The notes under the pieces were generated by a model. It searched no databases. It was not told the origin of the DNA and saw only the letters and a list, made by a program, of their open reading frames with translations. Shown here piece by piece: positions 1 through 7,017 of a DNA stretch of 64,000 nt (the first letter of the stretch is position 1; every line of letters begins with the position of its first letter). The position numbers were made by a program, and so were the translations under genes. This DNA is from Haliea sp. (GTDB lineage: Bacteria; Pseudomonadota; Gammaproteobacteria; Pseudomonadales; Halieaceae): positions 1-64,000 of the forward strand of contig NZNC01000016.1 in the NCBI GenBank assembly GCA_002692965.1. The letters are read 5' to 3'.

Positions 1-93
1 AACAAGCAGTCGATTCAGTACGCCACTGAAATGAACCGCTTGTGCGACTCCCTGTCCAGCGTCCTGGATGAACTGGAGGCCAGGACCAAATGA
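1..93 (+). CDS. zorA: ZorA C-terminal fragment (Zorya proton-channel subunit), cut by window start
   Basis: Frame 1 is open from the first base to a TGA at 91-93 and encodes a 30-residue, helical-looking, polar C-terminal tail. The stop overlaps the ATG of the next gene in an ATGA arrangement, as expected for a co-translated partner. ZorA is the MotA/TolQ/ExbB-like membrane subunit with a long cytoplasmic coiled-coil tail in Zorya systems, and it always precedes zorB. The assignment rests on position and the identity of the three following genes, not on motifs in this short piece. Confidence 0.75.
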   Translation, partial: NKQSIQYATEMNRLCDSLSSVLDELEARTK

Positions 94-860
94 AGCTGGG
101 ACACAGGCGGCTCAAGGCAGCAGTAGACGAGGAAAACCCTTATTGGATGTCTTTCTCCGACATCATGTCGGGCCTGCTGGTTATCTTTATTCTTGCCTCG
201 GTTATCCTGATCCTGCAGTTGATGCTCAAGCAGAAGGAGTTTGATGAGACTCGCGTGAAATTTGAAGACGAGATCGAGGCACTCAAGCGCGCCGAGGAAG
301 TCAGGCGGACCATTCTGGAGGAAATTGTCGCCGATCTTCGTGGGCGAGGCGTGGTGGTAGAGATGAATGCCAACGCCTCGGTACTGCATATCTCCAATGA
401 ACGGCTGGGCTTCGATTCCGGCTCCGATGAGATCAAGCCGCAATACCAGGACACGGCCTATCTCATTGGTGATGTGCTTCAGCGCCGTATCGCCATGGAT
501 GACCGTGCATCCTATCTCGATACTGTCTTCATCGAAGGCCACACAGATAGTCGACCCTTCAACCGCGCGCCCTGCGAAGCCAAGGGCAACTGGTGTCTTT
601 CGGCCTTTCGGGCGATTTCCCTGTGGTTATACTGGGAGGAGGCCTTACCCGATGAGCGCAAGTTGAGCGGCATGCGTAACCGTGGCGGCAGCCCCTTGTT
701 CTCTGTCAGTGGCTACGCGGCATCACGGCCACTGGTGGAGCATGAGGTCAGCGAAGAGGACCTGAGCAGAAACCGGCGTATCGACCTGCGCTTCACTATC
801 CGAAGACCGGAAAGCGCCGAGCTGGAAGCCGTTCGTGACCTGGTTGAGGAGATTCGCTGA
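90..860 (+). CDS. zorB: ZorB, MotB-like peptidoglycan-binding motor subunit of type I Zorya
   Basis: This is a 256-residue membrane protein. A short cytoplasmic N-terminus is followed by one transmembrane helix (about residues 20-43). At its start lies the MotB-type ion-binding aspartate, Asp24, in the motif YWMSFSDIMSG. A coiled linker (about 45-85) leads to an OmpA/MotB peptidoglycan-binding domain with GHTDSRP (His151-Asp153) and a late NRRIDLRF motif. In Zorya, ZorA5B2 forms a proton-driven envelope motor that senses phage entry and signals to ZorC and ZorD. The start overlaps the zorA stop (ATGA) and the stop overlaps the zorC ATG by one base (TGATG), so translation is probably coupled. 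Confidence 0.93.
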   Translation: MKLGHRRLKAAVDEENPYWMSFSDIMSGLLVIFILASVILILQLMLKQKEFDETRVKFEDEIEALKRAEEVRRTILEEIVADLRGRGVVVEMNANASVLHISNERLGFDSGSDEIKPQYQDTAYLIGDVLQRRIAMDDRASYLDTVFIEGHTDSRPFNRAPCEAKGNWCLSAFRAISLWLYWEEALPDERKLSGMRNRGGSPLFSVSGYAASRPLVEHEVSEEDLSRNRRIDLRFTIRRPESAELEAVRDLVEEIR

Positions 861-2350
861 TGCGACTGCCGTCGGCCCCTGAGTTGACGTTTTCCTGGCC
901 CGACACCAGCATGCGGGTTTGGGGACGTTTGATTCAGGATGCGACCGACAAGGCAGCTCGGGCGGGAGAAGGCCGTCATCTACAAGACGTCAAGGCATCG
1001 TTGCTCCGGATGCTGCGAGAGAATAATTTCAGTGGTCTTGGCGGAGTGCTGAAAACGCGCTCCGGCGCCCGCGCCTGTACCCGACTCTGGCTGGAGGACC
1101 GAAGATTTCGTTCACTAACCTGTAAGCAAGCCGCCCTAAAAGTGATCGAGCAGGCCCATCGTCCCAGACTGTCGCGTCTGACGCTCTCCAACCTCTGTGA
1201 ACTTTACCTGGTCGAATTCGACAACCTGGAGTTGGAATTCCGCTCCGAGCTTTCTCGCCTGATTACGCAGCACTGCGAGCGTATTCCGTCCCGGGACGAT
1301 CGAAATGTCGACAATGTCTGGCGTGTGGCCAAGGATTACCCCTGGGTCTTCAGTGACAACGGGCCCCGGCAGTTGGTGGACAAGGTAGTAGCCGAGGGGC
1401 GAGAGCTTGAGTCTGAATTCCGTCGCTTGGGGCTGACCGCCTACCTCGGAGGCAGATACGGCGATGTCTGTCGTGCACTTTACTACCTCAAGGCGCTGAA
1501 AGAGCTGCCTTATGGCGAAACCAGCCCCGTTATGGACGAGTTGCGCAAGCCATCAGTTCACGATGCGCCCTATGAAGGGGAAACCTTGATCGGGCACGCT
1601 GCCCTGGAGATCATTATTGATCGGGTTGAAGGTGACGTGCCTGAGGCATGGCAAAACTTTGTACTGGATATAGCCGGTGATCCGAGGGTTGCCAGTGCGT
1701 CCGCCCGTTATCGAAAATGGTGGCAGGCGCTGGGTCAGAGCCGGATCGAAAAGGTTCGAGGCTGGCTGTCAAAACTTGACCTCAAGCTTTTCCTTGACGC
1801 GGTTGAGGAATATGGGTTTGAGGCTGGCGATCATGCGCTGCAGCGCATGTTCCCTGCTCGAAAACGCTTTCTTGAAGGCCTCTTGAAAGAGGGCTTGGTC
1901 GCCGGAACCCGGTTGATGCTGGGTTGGCAAGCAGAGCGCATCATCAAGCGTGTTCTTGGCGAAAACAGCGGGCTTAACTACGCAAAATTGAGTGGTGGTA
2001 TGGCCGACAAGGCCGTCATTTATATCGACTGTGGCAGATTTCATCTCGTTGAGGGGTCCCACAACTTCAAACTCTGGATTTATCTGGCCAGGCCAGGTGA
2101 ACTTATTACTGACCCCACTAAGACTGAGTTCAGCCACCCAGACCTGACTAAGCTGGTACCCAGACAATATAGTGAGCAGAATGATTCGCTGCGATATCTG
2201 GACGTGCCACATCATGGTGTCTGGCAACGCCGTGTGTTTGAATTCCTGGGTGACCATGGCATTGGGCTCCCCATCGAGACATTTCTGCTGCCGGAGGACT
2301 ACAAAGAATATCTGTCCCGCTTTGGGTTACCCTACGTCGCACCGAATTAA
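860..2350 (+). CDS. zorC: ZorC, EH-signature cytoplasmic effector of type I Zorya
   Basis: This is a 496-residue soluble protein with no signal peptide or membrane segment. It lies directly between zorB and zorD, with a one-base overlap to zorB and 17 nt to zorD. Length, predicted helical content and position match ZorC, the EH-signature family protein that binds DNA and, with ZorD, degrades or blocks invading phage DNA after the ZorAB motor is triggered. I recognise it mainly by synteny. The conserved Glu and His residues that name the family cannot be aligned by eye, so the family call is strong by context and moderate by sequence. Confidence 0.88.
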   Translation: MRLPSAPELTFSWPDTSMRVWGRLIQDATDKAARAGEGRHLQDVKASLLRMLRENNFSGLGGVLKTRSGARACTRLWLEDRRFRSLTCKQAALKVIEQAHRPRLSRLTLSNLCELYLVEFDNLELEFRSELSRLITQHCERIPSRDDRNVDNVWRVAKDYPWVFSDNGPRQLVDKVVAEGRELESEFRRLGLTAYLGGRYGDVCRALYYLKALKELPYGETSPVMDELRKPSVHDAPYEGETLIGHAALEIIIDRVEGDVPEAWQNFVLDIAGDPRVASASARYRKWWQALGQSRIEKVRGWLSKLDLKLFLDAVEEYGFEAGDHALQRMFPARKRFLEGLLKEGLVAGTRLMLGWQAERIIKRVLGENSGLNYAKLSGGMADKAVIYIDCGRFHLVEGSHNFKLWIYLARPGELITDPTKTEFSHPDLTKLVPRQYSEQNDSLRYLDVPHHGVWQRRVFEFLGDHGIGLPIETFLLPEDYKEYLSRFGLPYVAPN

Positions 2351-2367
2351 AGCCGGAAGGACCCGCC

Positions 2368-5300
2368 ATGAGCTTGCGCACTCTGCTTGAAAACTTGATT
2401 GGGGCGTCCAGGTCGGGGGACAACCAGCGTGCCGGCTTTGCGCAGGTGGTGGACAGTGAGGGAGTGCACTTTCGGGTAGATCCTGCACTTGCGCCCGGTT
2501 TGGAAAAGGGAGAAGGTCCGGCCCTCGCGCGTATGCAGCACATTACACTCACCATGCTCCGCGAGCAGGGCATCGCGCAAACATTCCCGAATTCCTTCTA
2601 TCTGAATTCCGAGGCAATAGCCGGCCTGGAAGACGATGCCGCGAGCATCCTGCAGTTACCGCCTTACTTTTCCGGCAAGTTCAAGGCGGATTTTACAGGT
2701 CGAACAGGGCAGAGTGCCTTCCATTGTCGGCTCACCGCCAGTCTCGAGGGCAGTATAGTGCCCTTCAAGACCAAGGGGCCTTTCATCTATCTTTCGGAGC
2801 GGGAGCACTACCGCCTGACACCAGCCATGTACTTTGCGCTGGCGGCCCACAGGCGGCACGAGTCACTTGATCCAGAGCAGCGCACAGAATCGGAGAACCT
2901 GAAGTTGGCGGCTGCCTTGCAGACTGCCCAGCGCAGTGGCATGCCCATTGAGCTGGCTCATTTCGACAGTCTGGAAGTCCATACGCCCGAGTCGGTAGGG
3001 GTGACCGCCCGTCAGGATCCCGATGGAAGTTGGACGCTCTTTCCCAGCTTTGGTGATGGCTCCAGTCAGGAAGAACTGGAAAGCCGGTGGAATCAGCTGG
3101 ACCTCAACGAGGATGATACGGGGGTCATGCGGGTCAACAACCGCATCGTTGTCCTTGAGCCTGAACGCATCAAGGCAGTGCGGGAGGTGCTGCAGAACCG
3201 CCGCATACCACGTGATCAGGTACAGGACTTCATTCGCTCACCCTCGGCATTTCTGGATGCTGCGCTAGTCAATCTGGATCTCGGTTTCTCCGTGCGAGTC
3301 GAAGGTGTGGGCAAGTTCGTCCACATGGATTTCGAGAGCGGTGGCGATTACAAGGCTGACTGGTTTCGCGCAGCGGAGACCAGAGAGCTGATGGGTGTTG
3401 TCCGCGAGACGATCCAGTCTAAAGAGGACGGTGAAGAGCTGCTCCGGCAGGTCGACTCGGCAGTAGGCCAGGGTGCCAGCTCAATCAATTTTCGTGGCCA
3501 CTACATCGATATTGAAGATCATGAAACGGTCCAGAGCGCCATCCGGGGTCGTATCAACCACTTGCTGCATGACGACGTCTTGGAAGATGAGCCTGAGTCA
3601 CCATCGTCACCAATCGAGCAGCACTCACCTGAGCGCTTGTCTCTCCTGTTGAGGGAGGCGGATCAGCGAAACTTGAACCTTCTTGAGCAGGCGAGCAGAG
3701 CCACAAGTCAGGGTGGCCGAGCTTGCGATACGGATATTCTGCTGCGCAAGCCTTTTCCCCATCAGGAGGACGGTATTTCCTGGATCACGGGTTTACTGCA
3801 CGAGGCGCTCTCCGGTGATCCCGATGACCTGTATCGACTCCAGGGTGGTTTGCTCGCCGATGACATGGGGCTGGGCAAAACCTTTATGGCCCTCGTCGCC
3901 ATGAGCGAGTATTACCGCATGCAGGCTGAACGCCAGGGCAAGATGCGTCCAGCGCTGGTGGTTGCACCCCTGTCTCTTCTGGAAAACTGGCGCGATGAGG
4001 TTGACCTGACATTTGCCAAGTCTCCCTTCAAGGATGTGGTGGTCCTGCAATCCCGGGCAGATCTCAATCGATTCAGGGTCAAGGGAGTTGATCGCGAGTC
4101 CCAGCAGGTTGCTGAGATTGATGAGCCGGTAGATCACGCGAGCACAGGTGCGATTCGCTACGCCCTGCACATCGGTCCTGATGCAGGTGCGAAACGTCTG
4201 GATCAAGAGCGCCGACTCATTCTCACCACCTATCAGGTGCTGCGCGATTACCAGTTCTCACTGTGTAGTATCGAGTGGGGTATGGTGATTTTTGATGAGG
4301 CGCAGAACATCAAGAATCCCAACACCTTGCAGACTCGATCTGCCAAGGGGCTCAGGGCCGACTTCAAACTGCTGGCGACAGGCACGCCGGTAGAAAATTC
4401 CCTGGGCGACTTCTGGTGCCTGATGGATACGGCCCAGCCCGGATTGCTGGGCGATTGGCCCTACTTTCGCGAGCGCTGGGTCAAGCCCATTCAACAGGCC
4501 TCCGAGGAGGATCGGACGGCTGTTCGTGTGGAGTACGGAAAATCGCTCCGCGACGCGGTGGGGCCTTTCATGCTCCGGCGTGTCAAGGAGGATGAGCTCA
4601 AGGGCCTGCCTGCCAAGACGGTGCTCTCCGGTGTTGATGGCGGTGAAGCCTCGGTCCAGCAGTTCGACGCAGGCTTATCTTCGGTGATGAACGGCTCTCA
4701 ACTCAAGGCCTATAATGAGGTCATCGAGCAACACCGCAGGTCTGCGCTGGAGGGTGACGGGCGCGGAGTGGCGCTAAGAACACTGGCAGCCATGCGGAAG
4801 ATTTCGCTTCATCCCAGGCTGGATGAGGAGGCCGGTCTTTATACGCTTCAGCCCAGGGAGGTTGCCGCTGTCCTCGAGGAAAGTGGCAAGCTCGCGACCC
4901 TTGTCTCCACTCTTGACAGAATTCGTGACAGGGGTGAAAAGGTGATTCTTTTCATGATCACCAAGAAGCTGCAGCGCCTTCTCAAATTCTGGCTCGACAT
5001 GCGATATGGGCTGGATATTGCCATCATCAATGGCGACACCGCGGCCATGCCAAAAAAGTCTGATGTTCTCTCACGCAAACAGCTTATTACCCGGTTCGAG
5101 GAGCAGCAGGGCTTTAACATCCTGATTATGTCGCCAGTGGCGGCAGGTGTTGGCCTGACGGTGGTTGGGGCCAACCACGTGGTGCATGTGGAGCGGCACT
5201 GGAATCCCGCGAAAGAAGCGCAGGCCAGTGATCGTGTCTACCGGATCGGTCAGCAGAAGGATGTGCGTGTTTATTTGCCGGCAATTCATCACCCTGAGTA

Positions 5301-5418
5301 CGATTCCTTCGACGTTCATTTGGACCGGCTTTTGCGCGGCAAGATAGATCTGAAGGACGCAGTGGTGACGACGGATGTGGTGAGTGAGCAGGAGCTTGCG
5401 AGCTCCATGGGCTTATGA
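2368..5418 (+). CDS. zorD: ZorD, SNF2-family helicase/nuclease effector of type I Zorya
   Basis: This is a 1016-residue SNF2/Swi2-like ATPase. The N-terminal half (about 1-470) has no familiar motif. The helicase core carries Walker A with DDMGLGKT (Asp498-Thr505), motif II DEAQ (Asp643-Gln646), LLATGTPVENS (motif III), and motif VI with QASDRVYRIGQ (952-962). ZorD is the Zorya effector that acts on DNA in the cytoplasm, and type I ZorD is of this size. The start is supported by GGAAGGA upstream of the ATG at 2368. The presence of zorA, zorB, zorC and zorD without zorE or zorF/G identifies a type I system. Confidence 0.94.
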   Translation: MSLRTLLENLIGASRSGDNQRAGFAQVVDSEGVHFRVDPALAPGLEKGEGPALARMQHITLTMLREQGIAQTFPNSFYLNSEAIAGLEDDAASILQLPPYFSGKFKADFTGRTGQSAFHCRLTASLEGSIVPFKTKGPFIYLSEREHYRLTPAMYFALAAHRRHESLDPEQRTESENLKLAAALQTAQRSGMPIELAHFDSLEVHTPESVGVTARQDPDGSWTLFPSFGDGSSQEELESRWNQLDLNEDDTGVMRVNNRIVVLEPERIKAVREVLQNRRIPRDQVQDFIRSPSAFLDAALVNLDLGFSVRVEGVGKFVHMDFESGGDYKADWFRAAETRELMGVVRETIQSKEDGEELLRQVDSAVGQGASSINFRGHYIDIEDHETVQSAIRGRINHLLHDDVLEDEPESPSSPIEQHSPERLSLLLREADQRNLNLLEQASRATSQGGRACDTDILLRKPFPHQEDGISWITGLLHEALSGDPDDLYRLQGGLLADDMGLGKTFMALVAMSEYYRMQAERQGKMRPALVVAPLSLLENWRDEVDLTFAKSPFKDVVVLQSRADLNRFRVKGVDRESQQVAEIDEPVDHASTGAIRYALHIGPDAGAKRLDQERRLILTTYQVLRDYQFSLCSIEWGMVIFDEAQNIKNPNTLQTRSAKGLRADFKLLATGTPVENSLGDFWCLMDTAQPGLLGDWPYFRERWVKPIQQASEEDRTAVRVEYGKSLRDAVGPFMLRRVKEDELKGLPAKTVLSGVDGGEASVQQFDAGLSSVMNGSQLKAYNEVIEQHRRSALEGDGRGVALRTLAAMRKISLHPRLDEEAGLYTLQPREVAAVLEESGKLATLVSTLDRIRDRGEKVILFMITKKLQRLLKFWLDMRYGLDIAIINGDTAAMPKKSDVLSRKQLITRFEEQQGFNILIMSPVAAGVGLTVVGANHVVHVERHWNPAKEAQASDRVYRIGQQKDVRVYLPAIHHPEYDSFDVHLDRLLRGKIDLKDAVVTTDVVSEQELASSMGL

Positions 5419-5427
5419 GGTGCTGAT

Positions 5428-5670
5428 ATGGAACCTGGAGAACACAAGATCTGCCCAATCTGCGAGGAAGGCACCCTGAATACTAGGGAGGAGCGGAATG
5501 AGGTCGAGTTTCGGGGTGTCACCAGCACTGTCCCCTTTTTCTACCAGCAGTGCGATAGCTGCGGAAGCGAACAGGCAGATGTGGCTCTTGCTCGAAAGAA
5601 CAGGCGCATAGTTCTTGAGTGGAGGGCAGCGCTTGGAGATAAGGAGCATCCAGGGGGGAGCCTACGATGA
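5428..5670 (+). CDS. Small YgiT/MqsA-N-like zinc-finger protein, fifth gene of the Zorya operon
   Basis: This is an 80-residue protein with two CxxC knuckles: Cys9-Cys12 (CPIC) and Cys42-Cys45 (CDSC). Spacing and flanking residues resemble the zinc-binding N-terminal half of MqsA (YgiT-type) antitoxins. The C-terminal helix-turn-helix of MqsA is absent; the reading frame stops at TGA 5668-5670. It begins 9 nt after zorD with a good GAGGTG ribosome site, so it is probably co-transcribed with Zorya. No MqsR toxin is visible. It could be a truncated antitoxin remnant, an accessory regulator or a structural zinc ribbon; I infer no specific function. Confidence 0.75.
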   Translation: MEPGEHKICPICEEGTLNTREERNEVEFRGVTSTVPFFYQQCDSCGSEQADVALARKNRRIVLEWRAALGDKEHPGGSLR

Positions 5671-5693
5671 AGATTGACCCGTAAAGTCTTTAT

Positions 5694-5748
5694 AAAACAA
5701 TAAGATAGAAGTCGTTTGTCGCTAAGATAAAAGTTTTTACCTTATCTT
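5694..5748 (+). promoter_or_regulatory. Copy 1 of a two-part operator-like element plus AAGATAA inverted repeat
   Basis: Block A, AAAACAATAAGATA (5694-5707), and block B, TAAAAGTTTTTACCT (5728-5742), recur at 6955-6968 and 6989-7003, both at the same offset of 1261 bases. In this copy block B also lies inside an inverted repeat, AAGATAA (5724-5730) / TTATCTT (5742-5748), with a third AAGATA inside block A. It lies 109-163 nt upstream of the XRE-ImmA gene. I infer an operator for that regulator. Confidence 0.6.
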
Positions 5749-5811
5749 GGTTCTGCTTGTTGGCCGGATTTCGGGCTGTCAGCGGTTGCGTGGAAGGACC
5801 GCTACTTGTGG

Positions 5812-5841
5812 TTTACAATGTCTTTCGAAAACCAATATACA
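5812..5841 (+). promoter_or_regulatory. Possible promoter of the XRE-ImmA regulator
   Basis: TTTACA (5812-5817) and TATACA (5836-5841) are separated by 18 bp, a fair sigma70 match. Transcription would start only a few bases before the ATG at 5857, giving a very short leader. The block TAAACCGG (5842-5849) follows, 7 nt before the ATG, and is repeated at the same distance before the ATPase gene. Support is by eye only. Confidence 0.35.
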
Positions 5842-5856
5842 TAAACCGGTGGCTCC

Positions 5857-6936
5857 ATGATAGGTGAGCGACTGAAGCGGGCTCGAGCTGCCGCGGGGCT
5901 GTCAATGAAGGCGCTCGGCGAGCAGGTTGGGGTCAGTGCCAACATGATCAAGAAGTATGAGCATGATGTCAGCATGCCCAGTTCGGGGGTGCTGCTAAAG
6001 CTCGCGCGGGCGCTGGGGGTGCGCAGCGAGTACTTCTTTCGTCCGGCCCGCGTGTCACTGGGTCGGGTCGAATACCGCAAGCGGGCCACCGCCAGCAAGG
6101 CCCTGCTCAAGCGGGTAGAGGCGGATGTGCTGGATCAAGCCGAGCGCTGGCAGGAGCTGGCCGATTTGTGGCCGGATTTTCCGGTCCCGCGGTTTTCTCC
6201 TCCATCCCCGCTGGCCAGCGAAGTCAGCAGCTTGGTGGAAGTTGAAACCGCCGCCGAGCAGGTCCGGCGGGAATGGAAGCTGGGCATCAACCCCTTGCCC
6301 GACCTGATTGATGCCGTTGGGGGCCAGGGCGTCCTCGTGATAGTCACTGATGTTCAGGTCGAAGGAAAGTTCGATGGACTGCAGGCGACGGTTGCCGGGC
6401 AACCGGTCATCGTCGTGTCCAGCCACTGGCACGGTGATCGTCAGCGCTTCACGCTGGCCCATGAACTGGGGCATCTGCTGTTGGCTGGTCGCCTGAGCGC
6501 CGATCTGGACGAGGAAAAGGCCTGCAACCACTTCGCGACTGCATTGCTTCTACCGGCAGAGACCATGCGTCGGCAGTTTGGGCAGGAGCGTCACGCTATT
6601 GAGCTTCGCGAACTCTACCTGCTCAAGCACGAGTTTGGCGTAAGCATGCAGGCAGGCCTGTTTCGTCTGAAGGCCCTCGGAATCATCAAAGACAGCCTTT
6701 ACAAGAAGATGATGATGCGCTTTTCGGCACAGGACTGGCGAAAAGAGGAGCCGGGGGAACCCGTCCCTAAGGAAACCACGCGCCTGTTTCAGCAGCTGGT
6801 GTACCGCGGCCTGGGTGAGGGCATTCTGGGTGAGTCAAAGGCAGCGGAGCTTCTCAAGCTGCCTTTGATGCAGTTCCATCAGCTGCGTCATTTGTCCTCT
6901 ACCTTGCAGAAGGACCGCGCATGGTCACCGGCCTAA
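5857..6936 (+). CDS. XRE-family regulator fused to ImmA/IrrE metallopeptidase
   Basis: This is a 359-residue protein of the HipB-plus-COG2856 architecture. An N-terminal helix-turn-helix (about 5-60) is followed by a linker and a zinc metallopeptidase domain. HELGH spans His202-His206, and a downstream EKACNHFA (from Glu220) supplies the likely third metal ligand. Such proteins act as stress- or phage-responsive repressors or repressor-cleaving proteases in phages, ICEs and defence loci. An in-frame stop just upstream fixes the ATG at 5857. A two-part element at 5694-5748 and 6955-7003 brackets this gene, suggesting it controls itself and the downstream ATPase-helicase operon. Whether the protease acts on itself or on another protein cannot be told. 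Confidence 0.9.
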   Translation: MIGERLKRARAAAGLSMKALGEQVGVSANMIKKYEHDVSMPSSGVLLKLARALGVRSEYFFRPARVSLGRVEYRKRATASKALLKRVEADVLDQAERWQELADLWPDFPVPRFSPPSPLASEVSSLVEVETAAEQVRREWKLGINPLPDLIDAVGGQGVLVIVTDVQVEGKFDGLQATVAGQPVIVVSSHWHGDRQRFTLAHELGHLLLAGRLSADLDEEKACNHFATALLLPAETMRRQFGQERHAIELRELYLLKHEFGVSMQAGLFRLKALGIIKDSLYKKMMMRFSAQDWRKEEPGEPVPKETTRLFQQLVYRGLGEGILGESKAAELLKLPLMQFHQLRHLSSTLQKDRAWSPA

Positions 6937-6951
6937 TCTGAAAATATCCTC

Positions 6952-7010
6952 TTGAAAACAATAAGATACATGCTAGGATGCCGTAACCTAAAAATTTTTA
7001 CCTAAACCGG
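6952..7010 (+). promoter_or_regulatory. Promoter and copy 2 of the two-part operator for the ATPase-helicase operon
   Basis: TTGAAA (6952-6957), a 16-bp spacer and TAGGAT (6974-6979) with an extended TG at 6971-6972 make a plausible promoter. Block A, AAAACAATAAGATA (6955-6968), overlaps the -35 and spacer. Block B, TAAAAATTTTTACCT (6989-7003), includes a perfect 12-bp palindrome (6989-7000) in the early transcribed region. Both blocks match the copy upstream of the regulator with the same spacing, as expected for repressor sites. TAAACCGG (7003-7010) precedes the ATG by 7 nt, as in copy 1. Confidence 0.6.
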
Positions 7011-7017
7011 ATTCGGC

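Noticed and set aside
5428-5670. A complete MqsRA toxin-antitoxin pair
   Set aside because: No MqsR toxin frame and no C-terminal helix-turn-helix of MqsA follow or precede the zinc-finger gene.
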